Positions 62,860 to 64,000 of a stretch of 64,000 nt of DNA are shown here, one piece after another. Each line of letters opens with the position of its first letter. The stretch's first letter is position 1. The notes beneath the pieces were generated by a model. The model saw only the letters and a list, made by a program, of their open reading frames with translations, ran no database searches and had not been told where the DNA came from. The position numbers were made by a program, and so were the translations under genes. The stretch is from NCBI RefSeq assembly GCF_000299415.1, contig NZ_AMPG01000003.1, positions 378,093-442,092 on the forward strand, in the 5' to 3' direction. Source of the DNA: Candidatus Microthrix parvicella Bio17-1 (GTDB lineage Bacteria; Actinomycetota; Acidimicrobiia; Acidimicrobiales; Microtrichaceae).

Positions 62860-63941
62860 GTAGGGGCGGATACAAGGGCAACAGCGGCGGCCGGCCCCGC
62901 GGGAAGGGCGTACCAAAGGGTGGTGCCGGAGCGCGCGGCCGGACGTCGGGCCGCGGCTCGGGACCGCCGGAACGCGGTGGTCAGGATTCACGCGGCAAAG
63001 GTGCTCGAGGTAAGGCGCCCCGCGGTGCCGCACCGTCCTCTCGGCGCGCTGCGCCTGGTCGGGCGCCGGCCGGGCCGAGAGGATCAGCGGGCCCGGGAGG
63101 CCCGAGCGACCGTCGGGGTCGCACCAGTTCGGCGGGTTCCCGTTATGGACTGGGCGGCGATCAGGTGGAGGGTCGCCAGGCGGTCCGCGAACTGCTGCTG
63201 GCCGGTACCCGGAAGGTTCGCGAGGTGCTCCTGGCGGAGGACCTCGATCCGGCGCCGGTCATCGACGACATCCGACAGCTCGCTCGGGAACAGCGGGTGA
63301 CCGTGACCGAACTCGGGCGCAAGGCGCTCGATCGGCGCAGCTTCACCGAGTCGAGCCAGGGCGTGGTGGCCCTGGCTGCCGAGCTGAAACCGTTGGAGTT
63401 GGAGGAGTTGCTGGCCTTGGGTGGCCGTGGGGGCGCCACCGGCATCGGCGCCGGTACCCCGTTTTTGTTGGCGTTGGATTCGGTGACCGACCCGCGCAAC
63501 CTGGGCGCGATGTTGCGCACCGCAGAGTGCGCAGGTGTGGACGGCGTGATTCTGCCCCGCCACCGGGCGGCGCATGTCACCGCTTCGGTATCAAAGACCG
63601 CTGCCGGTGCCATCGAACATTTGCCGATGGCGTTGGTCGGTGGCCTGCCCGCCGCGCTCGAGTCGTTGCGATCTTCGGGAGTGTGGGTGGTGGGCCTGGA
63701 CGGCGCGGGGCCCACCTCGATCTACGACCTCACCGTCGCCACCCAGCCGATTTGTCTGGTTGCCGGTGCCGAGGGCAAGGGGCTCTCCAGGCTGGTGGCC
63801 CGTCGCTGCGATGAGGTGGTGTCGCTCCCATTGCGGGGCAGCCTCGACTCGTTGAATGTGGGGGCTGCCGTGGCGGTCGCCGTCTACGAGATCACCCGAC
63901 GTCGATCCATCGCGGAGGGTGGCTCCACCGCCGGCGGGTAA
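62856..63941 (+). CDS. rlmB: 23S rRNA (guanosine-2'-O-)-methyltransferase RlmB (TrmH/SpoU family)
   Basis: A 361-residue SPOUT methylase. Residues 1-95 are an arginine/glycine-rich, disordered RNA-binding-type extension (RGRTSGRGSGPPERGG). Then a substrate-binding domain YGLGGDQVEGRQAVRELLLA, and the SPOUT fold with motif 1 LALDSVTDPRNLGAMLRTAE, motif 2 LVAGAEGKGLSRLVARRCDE and motif 3 SLPLRGSLDSLNVGAAVAVA (trefoil knot). It methylates a 23S rRNA guanosine. The order ispDF-rlmB is as in many actinobacteria. ATG 62856 overlaps the ispDF stop. Confidence 0.94.
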   Translation: MSRGGYKGNSGGRPRGKGVPKGGAGARGRTSGRGSGPPERGGQDSRGKGARGKAPRGAAPSSRRAAPGRAPAGPRGSAGPGGPSDRRGRTSSAGSRYGLGGDQVEGRQAVRELLLAGTRKVREVLLAEDLDPAPVIDDIRQLAREQRVTVTELGRKALDRRSFTESSQGVVALAAELKPLELEELLALGGRGGATGIGAGTPFLLALDSVTDPRNLGAMLRTAECAGVDGVILPRHRAAHVTASVSKTAAGAIEHLPMALVGGLPAALESLRSSGVWVVGLDGAGPTSIYDLTVATQPICLVAGAEGKGLSRLVARRCDEVVSLPLRGSLDSLNVGAAVAVAVYEITRRRSIAEGGSTAGG

Positions 63942-64000
63942 GGGTCACCAACTTGGGTCGCGAGGGCCGCTACTGTCCTGATCAACGATCCGTCTCACCA

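Overview
The window is GC-rich, densely coded chromosomal DNA with many GTG and TTG starts. It comes from an actinobacterium. Lineage markers are an acyl-CoA carboxylase epsilon subunit, a dnaK-grpE-dnaJ-hspR operon with a HAIR-type operator, an SRP RNA gene directly before dnaX, ClpC, DisA/RadA, a LAXTG-type wall anchor and an LppM-like protein. Together with an IspDF fusion and a dispersed ethylmalonyl-CoA pathway this fits the class Acidimicrobiia; that placement is inference and the genus cannot be fixed from the sequence alone.

Layout. 0-2 kb: the end of a nitronate-monooxygenase-family gene and a CYP125-type P450, which suggests sterol catabolism. 2-3.2 kb: a wrecked family 3 glycoside hydrolase gene invaded by an IS1380 remnant. 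3.2-5.7 kb: a type II restriction-modification set on the minus strand (NgoMIV-like endonuclease, C5 cytosine methylase, Vsr nickase). 5.8-15.3 kb: accessory genes, namely a tandem pair of related small proteins, a large LuxR-type regulator, a wall-anchored Thr/Pro-rich protein, a sigma/zinc-finger anti-sigma pair, a VOC protein and an AraC regulator, then an IS256 remnant bounded by tRNA-Arg and a partial tRNA-Arg copy. 15.4-20.6 kb: RlpA-like lipoprotein, tRNA-Ser, SRP RNA, dnaX, ybaB, recR. 20.6-26.3 kb: thiolase, dehydrogenase, CBS protein, crotonyl-CoA carboxylase/reductase and methylmalonyl-CoA epimerase. 26-29 kb: IS3 remnant, glycosyltransferase and small proteins. 29-33.3 kb: the chaperone operon. 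33.3-42 kb: phosphoglycerate mutase, PHP protein, acyltransferase, LigC-type ligase, acyl-CoA carboxylase beta and epsilon, phosphoesterase, CoA transferase and an excalibur lipoprotein. 42-49.5 kb: a broken GGDEF gene, ethylmalonyl-CoA mutase, two LivG/LivF-type ATPases, a histidine kinase and PsuG. 49.6-64 kb: ClpC, LppM-like and other lipoproteins, RidA, RadA, a lipase, DisA, a dienelactone hydrolase, a YceH-nitrobindin fusion, a Crp/Fnr regulator, IspDF and RlmB.

How the genes work together. Thiolase, Ccr, epimerase and Ecm supply key steps of the ethylmalonyl-CoA route for acetyl-CoA assimilation, and the carboxylase beta subunit fits the adjoining propionyl-CoA branch. With the P450, the CoA transferase and the lipase this describes a lipid- and acyl-CoA-oriented heterotroph. 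The most unusual items are the YceH-nitrobindin fusion, the NgoMIV-like R-M-Vsr set, the tRNA-bounded IS scar and the GGDEF gene split at a G run.
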